DNA of 64,000 bases from Isochrysis galbana (GCA_018136815.1 CM030940.1:3908833-3972832); one strand, 5' to 3'. Positions 10,968 through 24,906 are shown, numbered from the stretch's first letter. Notes: generated by a model from the letters alone, not told the origin. Made by a program: numbers and translations.

Positions 10968-13900
10968 ATGGTGCCGAGCCGATGGCTCGTACTTCTTTCA
11001 CTGGTTCGTCTTCACCCGCTCGCCGTCGCCCAGACACGCTATGTTGCGAGCCGGGACTTAGAGAGCGAACCACGGCCACTGCGGTTGCAGGTGTTGACGC
11101 CCTGGCGCCTCGCGGCAGAGCCGGCGCGCAAGGCGCCCCCGCCGGTGCAGGCGCGCGGGGCTCGGGAAGCTACGACGCTCCCCCAGCCTCCCGCGCGCAC
11201 CGGCGCCTTGGCATCACTTAGACAGACGCTCGCCAGGTATGCAGCCTGAGGAAGAAAGTGTGGCGGTGGCGTCGGCATCGGCAGAGCGTGGCATGATCGG
11301 TGTGCTGCACTCGAGGGGTATGCTATTTTGCGCAACGCTCTTGTCTCGCCTAATGTCGCCCGGTGTTGGTGCGCAGGATAAGTAGGGATGCTATTCCGCG
11401 CAACACTACTGCTGGCAGTGCTGAGACGCAGGACCGAAGCTCCACCTTGGGCCACTGGCAGGTGAGCTGCACACGTGCTTTTTGCTTGTCCGTCGTTCTG
11501 GAGCCATGTGTTCTCACACAGCCCGTCCTACTTCTTTGACGACACCACTCATGAAACTTGGACAGGCACCGTCTCCGAATGCCGGCATGAATGGTGGTAA
11601 TCAAAAGAGCGTTGCAGCTGATCCCCTGCTGGCGAGTGCTGCACATGGGCTGGGCGATCTGAGCCTGTATGAGACAAGCTCAGTGAGCGGTGACGACAGC
11701 ACTCCTGCGGAGGAGGCAGCGGCGCTCGAGCTGTTGGAGGCTGTGCCCACCGGCGGAGGACTTACGGCTGGGCTTAAGGCTGGCTTGCCTTCGATGGATG
11801 CGGCGGCGGTGGAGGCGACTGTGATGGAGTCGAGCCTCGACTGGACCGACGGCTCAAGTATAGACGAGGCGCCACAATGGATCCCCGCGCGTGCTGCAGC
11901 TGCTGCGGGGGCTCGTCCGGCTCGGGCGTTCGACGCGGCCTTCGACGCTGACTTCACGACGAGCGGGGAGGAGGAGAGTGAAGAGGAGCTCGAGGCCGCC
12001 CTCCGCTTGGTTCTTCAGGAAGAGGAGTTCGAACGCCAGTTCGGCTTGCCCGTCGTGCCGTCCAGCCGCAAGCGGCAAAGCTCGCCAATGACCACGCGCC
12101 GCCAAGGCCCTGCCTTTGATGCGGCTTTCGATGCCGACTTTACGACCAGTGGCGAGGAAGAGAGCGAGGAAGAACTTGAGGCGGCGCTTCGCCTTGTCCT
12201 GCAGGAGGAGGAGTTCGAACAGCAGTTCGGACTCCCTATTGAACCAAGGCGGCGGCGATTCCGGCCCACCCCTCGTGCGGAGCTCTTCATGCCACCGAGA
12301 CCGACGCTGGTACCGGATCCCCTCAACCTAGAAGTCCTCGCGACGCCCGCCATTGTGAAGGCCGGCTACCCGGATGTCCTAGCACGGGAAATGTCCGGAC
12401 TGACTGACGTGGGCCCAGCACTTCAAGGCCTGTTGCTTCTAGAGGAAGAGATGCTCGCCACCTCACCCTTGGCGACGACAGGTGGCAGCAGTACTGTGGG
12501 GCGGCTCGATGCTGAATTGTTGGGCCTGACGGAGGAGCTCCTCCAGTCGCCGCGACGTGGACAGTCCGTTCCGCTTGGTCGAGATCGCTGGCACTCGCCC
12601 GAGGAGGGTTTTCGAGATGGCGTCGTGTCAGTTGGCCTGACAAGCCAAGCCGTGCCATTGGCTGGCACAATAGGGACACCACCTTCAGCTAGCATTGACC
12701 CCTCCGCTTTGCCTGCTGCGGTTGTAGAGGCGGCGGAGCGTCAGTCGCGCACATTCCTAGGATTGCCGGCATCACCTCCGCAAACTGGCTCGTTTGCTTC
12801 AGCCGGACCTCGCTGGGGCGTGATTTCCATGTCTGAGCTCCCTGCGGCGGGGGGTTTTGGCCAGGGCGGCTCGGTTGGTCCGGTGGTTGGCTCCGTCCCT
12901 GCGCCTGCCGCCACAGCTACTCGCCTTCCCTCCGCCGTCGCCATCAGAGAAGAGTCGACAGCTCCCGTCGGAGACGGCGGGCACGCCGGCGAGTTCGAGG
13001 CCATGAACGCCATCAAAGAGCTCCCGGCGAATGGCTCTCAGCGGGCATTTGCTGGCAAGGGCAACTCGTTTGTGCTCGGCGGAGTGGCGCTAGAATGGAT
13101 CCCTACGGCGATTGATGGGGCTTTGGACGAGGAGCTCGAGCTATTGGCCACTGCTTGGGATCTCGGAAGCGAGTTCTCGCCACACGGCTCGGATTGGCGG
13201 CGCGATGTCCCAGACGCCGGACTTGAGGCGGATCTCGAAACTCTAGTCGAAGAGCTCAATGCGCAGACCGCGGGCAGGGGTAACGAGAAGCTCGATTTGG
13301 AAGGTGGAAGCCTCAACTCAAGCATCCTTGAGACGCTCATGGGTGAGCAGGGCGAGGATGCTTCTGACATCATAGCCAAGCTCATGGGCGCAGCCCGCGC
13401 GGGTGTCGCCTCCATGGCCACGCCCGCTGGCTGGCCACGCGATGTCCATGTCCGCGATGCAGACTTGGGCGTGATATCCAGTGCTCTTGGGCTCGGCGGC
13501 TTCGGCGCGGGGGACTACCACCGTCATTTCGGTGGCGCTGGCGTGCTCTCCGTTGGCACAAGCATTGTATCCATGGCTCAATTCGGCGGTGGCGGTGGCC
13601 TGCTCGGTTTCGGCACGTCGGAGGACGAACTCGTCGCTGGCTTGCCAGACGTTGTGCCCCCGGCAGCAAGCGGCGAAGAGGATGCCACAGCGGCCCTGCC
13701 TCGCATTGACCTTTTTGAGGATGACTTGCCCGATGTGCTCCCTCGCATCGCCACATACGAGGAGGAGCTACCCATAGTCAGATCTCCGATGCCGACCGTG
13801 GACGGAGGTTTTGTCCTCCCCAACTTGGCGCCGTTTGGCCGGGGCGACGGCTTCATGTCGTTTGCTATGAGTTTCGCGTCTGGGTTGTCGTTTGCTGCTG

Positions 13901-16900
13901 GGAACATTAATATCATGTTCGGAGACAAGAAATTGGTGGAGGCGGCACGGAATCTCGATTACGGGCTTGACACCATGCCGGCCGGGCTGTTCTCGCGCGA
14001 TGCCCTCGACTTCTTTCGTTTGGACGGCGTTGCGTCACTGGGCGCAAGCTTTGTCTCAGGGCTCTCGTTCACCGAGTTTGGTCCGGCGACTTTGGAGCCA
14101 AGGGTGACCACCCTTGAGGCACTCGAAGCTACTTTGCCATCATCGCGCGCCAGTCCTATCGGCATGCCCGGTGAGGTGCGGAACGCGGACTTCGCTTTCG
14201 CCGAGTTACAGGGGCTATCGATGGCCTCTTTCACATCGGCCGTCTCTCTGGGTGGCCTCGATGGGATGCTGACTTTGGGCCATGTGTTCCCCACCCCGGC
14301 GCTCGGCCGCTTGGCCTTGGATCCGCTACGGGAGTTCGCCGACCTCCGTACAGATTTCGATTTCGCAGCAGGGGGCGTGGGAGTGTCGATGGCATCCTTT
14401 TCCTCGGCGATGTCCATCGCCGCCGATCTGGACATTAGTCGACTGAAGGAGGTCAAGCTGGACGAGTTCGGGCTGGACATTCCCGTCACGCTGCCGTTAA
14501 CCGTGGGCGAAGACCTGTGGGGTGGGGCTGAGGTTGACCACTTGCGCGACTTTGGAGATCTCAATCGGATTGACCGTGTGGTCAATTTTGGCTTCGGCGG
14601 CAGGGCCGGCATATCCATGGCATCTTTCTCGTCAGCATTGTCACTGGCGGGTGGTGTCGCCCTGATCGACAATAGACTCCAGGATGTCCTCGCGTGGGAT
14701 CCATTGCTAGACGTGGACTTGTCCGAGACCGTGGCTGCTCGAGGCTTCGGCATCGACGATTTGAAGGATGTCGGCGATTTGGGACAAATTGATCACCTGA
14801 TTGATCAAGAACTCGCTCGTGACGCCGGCGTGTCGATGACGTCGTTCACTTCTGCGCTCTCATTTGGGGGCGGGATGGTACCTATTGACGACCGTCTTGC
14901 CGACATCCTCACATGGGACCCCCTTTTGGAGGCCGAGTTACCATCGGCGCAAGGCGGCCTTGGCTTCGGCGGGCTCAAGCGCATCGGCAATTTGGTTGAG
15001 GAGCTTAGGGACTTTGGTGACGTGGGACAGGTTGATCACTTGATCGACTATGATCTGGGCCGCGGCCAAGCCATTTCCATGACCTCCTTCACCTCAGCCC
15101 TTTCCTTCGGTGGCGGTGGCGGCATAGCTGAGTTCGATGATCGCCTCGCCGACATACTCACGTGGGATCCACTCGTGGACGCAGACTTCCCGGCTGTTGC
15201 GCCTGCAGATGTCGACATCCTCAGAGATTTCAGTGATCTCGAGCATCTTGATCGCTTGATCGACTATGATCTGGGCCGCGGCGGCGCCGTTTCCATGACC
15301 TCCTTCACCTCAACCCTCTCCTTTGGCGGTGGCGGCATAGCTGCATTCGATGATCGGCTAGCCGACGTTCTTACGTGGGATCCACTCGTATACACAGACC
15401 TTCCGGCTGTTGCGCCTAGAACTATCGATATGCTGAGAGATTTCGGTGATGTCGGGCAAATGGATCACCTGATCGACTACGATCTGGGCCGCGGAGCCGC
15501 GGTTTCTATGACTTCCTTCACATCGGGCCTTTCCTTCGGCGGTGGTGGCATGCCCGTATTGGACGATCGCCTCGCCGATGTTCTAACATGGGACCCACTG
15601 GTGGGTGCAACGCTTCCCGCCGCTGCCTATGGAGAGGTCGACATGCTCAAAGATTTCGGCGATCTCGAGCAGATGGAACACGTCATTGACTTCGACGTAC
15701 GGTATCCCGCTGTATCCATGGCGTCCTTTTCGTCAGCACTATCTCTCGGCGGATTGGGCGATGGGCTGGAGCGCGATATCTCATGGGACCATCTTATTGA
15801 CTTCGAGTTGCCCGCCGCCGTTGACGGCCTCGACTTCGCCGATCTCGATGATTCCGGCGATCTTGGCCAAATGGGTCTTTTAATTCACCACGGACTTGGA
15901 ACGCAGGTTGCATCTATGGCGAGCATGACATCAGGCATTTCCCTTGGAGGTTTTGGCGACTTTGGCCCCCTGCCGGTGAACTTTGACGGGCTGCCACACG
16001 GGCTGCTCACGCTCGCAGATGATATGCAATTCCTCCGTGAATTCGGCGATGTTGGCCCGGGACTCCCGAACCTTGGCGGCGTGGCCTCGCTCGGCGCGAG
16101 CTTCGCCTCGGGGCTCTCCTTCGGACCGCTTACTCCCATTGGGCTGCGCGACCCGCGCACGAGGATGGCAGCTGCGATTGGGCTGCCAGCTTTGGAACCG
16201 GACGGCGTTGGCGTTCTAACAGATCTTGACCAAATCACCCGAGGCTTCGATGGCCTTTTCACGCGGGGCTTTGAGGGCCTCCTTGCCACGTCGATGGCCT
16301 CGTTCTCTTCAGGCATCTCACTAGCCCGAGGAGACCGGTGGCGCAAAGACTTGGTTCTTGGCACTGCAGCGTTTGAAGCGATGGACAGGACGCTTCCCAC
16401 ACTTGATGCCATTGACGTCCTTGGAATCCGTCCTAAGGCGGACTCCAACATCGTCGATGTCACGCTCCTAGAAGGCTCCGCATTGGACGAGGCAACACTC
16501 CTCCATGAACTAGGCTTCGTGGGCGACGCAGGTGTGCCCATGGTAAGCTTCGTCTTCGACGATGATGCGCAGATTACAGGGACGGCGATCGTAAGTCGGC
16601 AGCCTAGAGCCCGAGTACGAGAGCTCATTCGTGATCTTAGCGGCGAACTCGACGCCCTCGATGCGCTCGGCATCGCACCCCTCAAGAACAGCGGCAAGCG
16701 TGAGCATATCGGTGGTTTCCAGTCTCTCCAGCCAAAGACGTCGCATGATGAGCTGCTCACGGAGCTTTTCGAACTCGGCGGCGACATAGACAGTGAGCAT
16801 CCCTGGCTCAGCGGTGATGACGCGATGTCTTATAACCCGCTGCCAGCCGTCAACCTTCCTGCACATGGACGCAACATGCTCGTCCCGTTGGCAGACGGAT

Positions 16901-19900
16901 CTAGGCCGCATAATGGCGGTCAGCCGTATGTCAGCCAGCCCGGACTGGGTATCGTCCCCCCAAGCACAAGCGGAGTCTTCGCGATGTCCTTCCCGACGCT
17001 TACATCTTTTGGCGACTTCTCGGTGTCTCTACCGTACCCGGTCGGCACGTCACCCGGGTCATCGATGACTGCCCCGCTGCCACCGTTGCCACCTTTTATG
17101 GCCCCAGGCTTTGGGTCGGGCTTCATTTCCATCGCAGAGCGGCTGTCCACTGTTTTCACCGACGACGTGTCGATGCTCATTGCGCCGACACTTTCTCTAG
17201 GCATTTCGATGGAGGCTGTGCCAGTGCTGTCGGGCGGAGTATTCCCGCCGGAATTCCCGCCTTCGCCATCATCTCCGCCGGCTGCACCTCCCTTGCCCCT
17301 CTTGTGCTCTGACGGTTGTTTGTACGCCCAGGACTTCGTCTGCGACGACGGCGGTGCCAACTCGCAGTTTGCCGACTGCGAGTATGGCGACGATTGTTCT
17401 GATTGCGGCCCTCGCCCTTTTGTATTACCACCCGCCCCTCCTCTCTTGCCCTCGCCGCCACCATTGCCTCCCTTTTTGCCGACCATTTCGCCGCCATCAA
17501 GTTCATCGCCTGCACCCCAGCCATCGTTTCCGCCCCCACCACCGCCATCGGCCGATCCGCTGCCGCCCCCGCCAACCCCGGGCTTCATGTCTCCAAGCCT
17601 TGGTACTCCGCCATCGCCCTTTCCCCCCATGCCGCCCGAGCCCGTCGTGCAGCCGCCCTCGCCCCCACCGCGGCCATTGTTAGCTCCTGGGACGCCCGGC
17701 TGTGTCTCCCCAACAGCTATCAACTACGAGTCGTCGGCGACGATCGACGACGGTTCTTGCGAGTATCTGCCGGGTGGATGCACGAACTCCTCGGCCGCCA
17801 ACTTCAACCCTGCAGCCATCGTAGACGACGGGTCCTGTATACCGCATATCGTCGGTTGCGCGATGTCGACTGCCGCGAACTATAAACCGAACGCCACCAA
17901 AGATGATGGCTCATGTACCTTCATTGTCAGCGGTTGCACCGACAGCACCGCGCTCAACTACTATGACGCAGCCACCGTAGACGATGGCTCGTGCATCGCT
18001 CGGCGCGAGGGTTGCATGACGCCCCTCGCCAACAACTACGACGCGAGCGCCACCGTGGACGATGGCAGCTGCGTTTACACATTTGCTGGGTGCACCGACC
18101 CTACTGCTCTCAACTATCGTTCTGATGCCACCTTGGAGGACGGCTCGTGCATTCCTAACATCCCGGGGTGTGTAGTGCCGTCGGCCACGAACTACAACCC
18201 GGCGGCGACGATCTATAACGCCAGCTGTGTGTTCAATGTCGCTGGATGCACGAACTCCTCGGCGCTTAACTATAATCCGCTGGCGACGATCGATGATGCT
18301 AACGTCGAAGACTCGTGCATTTTTGCCATTCCAGGGTGCACCATCTCGATTGCAACTAACTATGACCCGTCTGCGAGCGTCTTAGATGGCAGCTGCATAT
18401 TCAATGTGCTGGGCTGCACTGATCCGACAGCTGCGAACTACTATTCGGCGGCAACCCTGGAAAATCCCAATCGCCCTTGCATCTATCCTGTCTCGGGGTG
18501 CATGTCACCTACCGCTTTGAACTACAACAGCTTGGCCACCTTTCACATGCCCGGCTCTTGCGAATATGCGTTCGTGGGCTGCACCGACCCACTGGCCATT
18601 AACTTTGTCGAAGACGCCAACGTGGACGACGGCAGTTGTATTCCGCGTGTGTCAGGCTGCAACGATCCTGCGGCGGACAACTACAATGCGGGGGCCAACT
18701 CGTTTTTGTCGGGCGCGTGCTTGTACTCCGTAAACGGCTGTACGGACTCGACAGCGCTCAACTACAACGTTCTAGCTACTGTGGATGACGGCAGTTGTGT
18801 CACGCGCCTTCCGGGCTGCACTGCCCCCTCTGCCTCAAATTATGACTCCTCAGCAAACGTGTATGATGGTTCATGCGCGTTTGACACATTAGGTTGTACG
18901 AACTCAGTCGCGCTCAATTTTGCGAGCACAGCTACTGTCGACGACAGTTCTTGCGTGCTACCCGCATCGGGGTGCATGCTCCCCTCGGCGACCAATTACG
19001 ATCCTAGCGCAACCATCGATGACGGCAGCTGCGTCTTACCTCCAGTTGGAGGCTGTACGGACAGCGCCGCCATCAACTGGCGACCATCGGCGACCACGGA
19101 TGACGGTTCGTGCAATTACATCGGCTGCACTCAGACGGCGGCATCGAACTACGACGCCACTGCGCAAATCGATGACGGTAGCTGCATATTCCCATTGTAT
19201 GGGTGCACCGATTCGGTGGCGGTGAACTTCTTACTTCTGGCCGACGCCGACGACGGTTCGTGCCTATATCTTGGTTGCACGCAATCAGGTGCACCAAACT
19301 ACGATCCTACGGCGAATTCCGACGATGGAAGTTGTGAGCCAATCGTGTTGGGCTGTATGGACGTGGCGGCGGCCAACTACGCCTCGTTCGCGACGGTTCC
19401 CACCCCGAGCGCTTGCCGGTACGCTGGCTGCACCGATTCTACCGCGAAGAACTTCAACCCGTCGGCGACATTCAACGACGGGTCGTGCGTTGCGTATTTG
19501 CGGGGCTGCACTAACTCGTCTGCAATTAATTACAATGCCCTCGCCGAGATCGACGATGGCAGCTGCATCCTCACGTCGACGGGGTGCACGGACTCCGAAG
19601 CGGTGAATTTCGAGCCCGACGCCGAACTTGACGACGGCTCGTGCCTCATCGTGGGATGCACTGATCCGGTAGCACTCAACTACGACCCCAGTGCAACTTT
19701 CGACGATGGGTGCAGCTATCAATACGCTGGCGGCTCCATCCTGAATCTCGGCTATCTCATGAATTGCACGGTATTTTTGGACTCGAATGGGAACTTGGTG
19801 CCCGATGGAGCAGAGGTGACGCGCTCCTCTGATCGCAATGGATTCTTCAGGATACCATACCGGGGAGATGCACCGATTCGAACACAGGGTGCCTCGCTAG

Positions 19901-22900
19901 CGCAGTATGCCGTGTGCGTTGACTCCCTGACCGGCTCCCCGGTACGTGTGTCGCTCACATCGAGCGTCGAGGCAACGATGGTGTCATCGCTCACGTCTGT
20001 CGCCTCGCAGCTTGTGAGAAGCCTCGGGCAGTCTGAGGAGAAGGCCTCAATGCTCACGTGCTCCAACCTCATCCCATGTGTTCCGTGCGGGGATTCGACG
20101 CAAGAGTGTGACACCGAAACCGGATGCGCAAAAGTCTGTGAGTACAAGCGAACACCGCTTTCTGTGTTTACTTTCGACCCGCTTGACGAGGTCCTGGGGG
20201 GCAAGCTTCCGGACAAGGCGTGGTTCGCTTGGCTTGCAGCCCAGATGAACGGTGTTTCCGCTGTTGGCTGCGCACGTCAGGCCCTAGTCTGTAGCTCTCG
20301 CGAGCTCTGTGGATCCGCATGCGATACACTTTGTGGGCTCGACGTGCCTGACCGCCCCGCCGTTGCAGTCGACGACGCCGCCTTCCGTGCCCTGGCCGAG
20401 ATGGTGTTAAGCGGGCCAGTGGATTTGAGCGACGTGGACACGGTCCTGAACTTGTTCGACGTGCTGGGTACTGCTCTTGACACATCTCCACTAACCGGTA
20501 GCTTGCAGATAGCTCAAGAGTGCGCCGCCTCTCACCTGGCAGTCTACGAGCAGCTCGTCGTGGGCTCGGCGAACCGCCGGCGCGCCCAGGAGTTGGCCTC
20601 GCCTTTCACCGGTCTCGCTTCGCTTGCGGCAATCGCAGCGGATCCCAATAGCTTTAGAACGCTCAGCCCCCAGGCCGTCCGACGCGACGTTGTTGAGATG
20701 CTTCGTCGGATGTGCGACTCGTCTTCCACTACCGGGAGGTGCCAGCACCCGCGTCTTGGTTGCACGCGATCGGACGCCGGAAACTTTGACCCGCTGGCAG
20801 TGCTGGACGATGGGTCTTGCGACGATTGCGGGTGCCGCGATGTCGCGGCCACCAACTTCAATCCGATGGCTACGTGCGATGCTCCTGGTATCTGCAAATA
20901 TGAGATTCGCGGTTGCACGATCCCATCGGCGCTCAACTTCGATCCCTCTGCGACCCGCTTAGACGGCTCCTGCCGCTTTGCCACTCAAAGCACCAACCTT
21001 CGTTTGCTTCAAGAGCAGGAGCCAGGACCTCTCAAGGGCTGCACGCATTCTTCGGCCATTAATTATAGCCCGCTTGCGACTTTTGATGACAACAGTTGCG
21101 TTGCCGCCATCCCTGGGTGCACCGACCCGACTGCGACAGACTTCGACCCATCGGCTAACCTCTTCACAAGATGCACTTATGCTATTGAAGGGTGCCTGGA
21201 CTCGTCGTCCCTCAACTTTCTTGAGCAGGCAACTGCTCCATGCAACTCCTGCTGCATACCTCGTATACCGGGTTGTACTGTCCTCGGCTCCCATCCCTAT
21301 CTTTCGACGAATTACAATGCCTCCGCGACAGTGCTCGATGGCTCGTGCGAGTTCACGATAGTAGGCTGCACGGAGCCCTCCGCTCTCAACTATGTGCCCG
21401 AGGCGGAGTCCGACGACGGCTCGTGCGTCGCTTCAGTCCCAGGATGCATCGACTCACACGCCTCAAACTACCTTCCAGATGCGACCGTGTACGACGGCAG
21501 CTGCACATACGACTTTACCGGCTGCATGGACTCTGCTGCCGCGAACTACGATGCCTTTGCGACCCTGGACGACGACTCGTGCTTCCGACCGGGATGCCCA
21601 TACATTTCCGCCTTAAATTATGATCCTGGAGCGACAGTGCACGATGGCTCTTGCGTGTGGCCCGTTGCTGGTTGTTCTGACTCCAACGCTGCCAACTACG
21701 TCGAAGGCGCAACCGCCGGCGTCGTCACCTGCGAATATCCTGGGTGCATGCTATCGGAAGCCGCTTATTACGATCCCTCAGCTACTTTTCCAGACACTTG
21801 CGAGCTGTCAAATTTTGCGGGCTGTACTTCGTCCACTGCTGCCAATTATGCGCCCGAGGCGGTGGCCGATGACGGGTCGTGCAGAATTCCGGGCTGCACC
21901 GACTCCAACAACGCGGCCTACGACCCGACAGCCACCTTCCAAGACGATGCATCTTGTCAGTATGTCAGTAACTCAGCCGGGTGCACCCTTAGCAGTGCAG
22001 ACAACTACCGACCCGCCATCGCCGTTTCGGACAACTCCGTGTGCATCTTCTTCGGATGCACGGACTCGAGCTCCGTCTTGTACTCGGCGATTGCCAATCT
22101 CGATGATGGCACGTGCGAGTTCGTCCGAGAGGGTTGTGTGGACTCGGCCGCCGCGAACTATGACGTTGCGGCTCACGTTGACGACGGAAGCTGTATAATA
22201 CCAGGATGCACTGACACTAGGGCAACGAACTACGATGCTAGTGCGAATTCGGAAGATGGGACATGCATCTTCCCATCTAGTGGTTGCACTAATACGAGAG
22301 CCGCAAACTACCAGTCTGGAGCCGAGGTCGACGACGGCACCTGTGTCATCATTGGTTGCACCGACTCGACTAGTTATGAGTTCGACTCTGACGCAGACGT
22401 GGAGAGCGGAGAGTGCTCTTGGTCGATCGTTGGTTGCATGCTGAGCACCGCTGAGAACTACTCTCCATCTGCAACCACCGGCGGTCCTGAGTTGTGTGCT
22501 ATCAGTGGCTGCAGCTACGAGGTTGCTCTGAACTACGACTCCGCTGCCGGCGTCTATGAGGAGGGCTCCTGCGTTTGGCCCTTCACGGGTTGCACGGACA
22601 GCGAGGCGCTGAACTTCCTCGCCTCTGCGAACATTGACGATGGAACATGTTATCTACAAGGTTGCACCGACTCGCAAGCTAGCAATTTCGATCCGGAAGC
22701 CACCGCTGACAATGGCGAGTGTCTTGTCCACCGCGGCTGCACATCACTTCTCGCGGACAATTTCGACTCAGCTGCGCAGGTTGATGACGGCTCATGCATT
22801 TTCATTGGCTGCACCGATCCTGTCGCTGCCAACTACGACACGCTTGCCACCATAGATAGCGGGAAGTGCACCTATGGCGCTCGGAGCCCCCCACCGCCAA

Positions 22901-24906
22901 CACCAACGCTGCCACCCCTTTTGCCACCGTCTAGCCTCCCCGCTGACAGGCCTCCGCCTCCTCTACCGCTTCGATCATCGCCACCTTCTTTGTCTCCCTC
23001 CGTCCCCTCGCCGGGCACGAACGCACAAATCGACCCGCTCACGTACTCGAATGGTCGACCACTCGAGACAATTAAGCTCGACATCGCAAGAAGACTAGGT
23101 GACTGGCTGGACGATTTTGCGGGACTCGGATCTGCGCTGGCCGGCCTTGACGATGTCAATGGCGATAAAGTCCCTGATGTAATCGTTGGAGCACAGCTGC
23201 ACCAACTCGGTGCCGGCGGCGCCATTGTGGCGCTCTTGCGGTCTGACGGGGGTGTGAACAGATTTCATACCATTGGACGGGACGGCGCTGACACGAACAT
23301 CGATCTTCGCGACAACGATAGCTTCGGGGCATCTCTTGCGCGCATCGGAGACTTGGATGGAGACGGCATCAGTGAGATCGCAGTGGGGGCGCCCGGGGAC
23401 GACGACAGTGGTCCGGAGGCTGGCGCGGTGTACGTGCTTTTCCTCCGGCCCGGGGGTTCCGTGCGTGAGGTGCAAAAGATTAACGGCACGTCTGCCGGCA
23501 TGACCACAGCGATCACCCCGGCTTCGGCATTCGGCTCGGCATTAGCAGTTCCTGGCGATCTAAATGGTGATGGCCTCCCTGACCTCGTGGTCGGTGCTCC
23601 TTTGGACTCGGAAGGTTGCCAAGCTTGCCAGCATGGTGCTATATACATCCTGTTCCTGGATGAGCACGGCCGCGTGCGTGAGTCCCGCAAGCAATCTCCA
23701 TCGTCGTGGCTGTTCGGCGTTCCCATTTCACCCGGTGCCGGTGTTGGTCATGCCATGAGCGTGCGCAAACTGCAGACTGGTGAGCTCAATATCGCGTTAG
23801 GCATCCGAGCACCGTTGGGGGCGGTGAGCCGGCGCTTAAGCGAGGCGGCTGGCGGCACGCCCTTGCTTCTCAAACTCGGGCCCTCAGGAGAGTATGTGTC
23901 TCATGCCGAGCTCGAGTTACCAAATGGGCTTACGGTGCCATCAGGCTTCGGCGGAGCAATCGCGTATGCTCCTGATTGGGACGGAAACGGCTCCCCCGAG
24001 CTCATTGTGGGCGCACCTGAAGCTCTCTTGGGTTCACTCTCAGCTGGCGCGGTCTATGTGCTGTTCATGAGCATCGACGGGCTCCGAGTGTCATCATGGG
24101 AGAGGTTAACGGGCCCAGATCCTCGCGCGGGCGGCAGCTATGGGCGCGCGATTACTATCCTCGGCGATGTGAACGCCGACTTGGTGGCCGACATTGTGAT
24201 CGGAGCCCCTGGTGATGAGAGCACGCCCGGGGCAGCTTACCTTTTGCTCATGACTCCACTTGTCTCTCCGTCGTCGCCGGCAACACAGACACCGGCTTGG
24301 CTGTGGGCCCTCTTGGCGGCCATTGCTCCGCTTTTGCTGATGTTGCTCGTTTTGCTCGCCGTCTTCCTGTATCGACGCCACTCATGCAGTCGCAACGCTC
24401 AACCGCTTCTCGTCTCCCTCGTCGCGCACGAGCCGAGTAGCACCTCGCGAATGGCCGTGGCCCCCAACATCTTGTCTCCTTCTGGTGCAGGCTCATCAGC
24501 GCGGGAAGACTGGGCTGCCGCCGTCTCGGAAGATGAAATTCGACTGAGCGTTGGCGCATCCCCCGTAGTCGAGGGCTCGGTCCTGCCCGTGCCATTGCAA
24601 TCGGTTTCGTTGCTTCCCTCGGGCGTGCCGCGTTCCACCCACGTGGCGGTGGGCCAAGCGTCGTGGCCACCGACAATAGTGCTACCCTTGGACGGACAAC
24701 GCGGCGGGAGTATGGAGGACGATGTTTCCGACATATACGGCTTTGGCGATAAAGACTATTGGGGATCCGGCGCTAGCTCTCCGGAATCGTGGGGAACATC
24801 AACGCTATCCATCATCGATCGGCAAGACGAGGCAGAGGGCGGCGACCTTGTTGACAGCGGGCTCGAGGTGACGTATCAAGTCAACTATCCGCACGCGAAC
24901 GCGTAA
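10968..24906 (+). CDS. giant type I membrane protein with Ser-rich, DDGSC and FG-GAP repeats
   Basis: Three exons: 10968-11236, 11377-11461, 11566-24906 (13.3 kb, no intron), about 4,564 residues. The first ATG gives a signal peptide (MVPSRWLVLLSLVRLHPLAV). Introns are phase 2 (GTATGC) and phase 0 (GTGAGC). In order: an acidic unit (FDADFTTSGEEESEEELEAA) duplicated at residues 239-344; about 13 Ser-rich repeats, VSMTSFTSALSFGG type, at 880-1710; a Pro-rich stretch enclosing a Cys domain (DFVCDDGGANSQFADCEYGD, about 2045); 26 GCTD..NY..DDGSC repeats (2163-2837); a unique domain (2840-3180); 27 more such repeats (3183-3890); a Pro-rich linker; five FG-GAP repeats with Ca2+-type loops such as DLDGDG and DLNGDG (3963-4347), as in integrin alpha propellers; one membrane helix (about 4362-4388); and a 176-residue cytoplasmic tail. 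Probably an adhesin, matrix or scale-linked protein at the cell surface; the ligand is unknown. Confidence 0.85.

Noticed and set aside
9998-11221. A 407-codon frame with a signal-peptide-like start, as N-terminus of the giant protein
   Set aside because: It becomes Gly/Arg/Pro low complexity from G/C runs, stops at 11221 and does not join the giant exon in frame; the ATG at 10968 in another frame does.
11388-11461. Signal-like start MLFRATLLLAVLRRRTEAPP as first exon of the giant gene
   Set aside because: With the GTGAGC donor at 11462 its phase (2) does not fit the 11566 or 11522 acceptors; the chosen frame through this exon fits both neighbours.
11462-11521. 60-base intron ending at TTCTCACACAG
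   Set aside because: Joining to 11522 gives an immediate stop in the frame of exon 2; acceptor 11565 keeps the frame and gives a more usual 104-base intron.
17699-22880. DDGSC arrays as evidence that this is bacterial DNA
   Set aside because: The gene has GT-AG introns, Pro-rich algal-type linkers and lies among intron-bearing eukaryotic genes.
11601-24734. Minus-strand and other-frame open frames across the giant gene
   Set aside because: Shadows of repetitive GC-rich codons.
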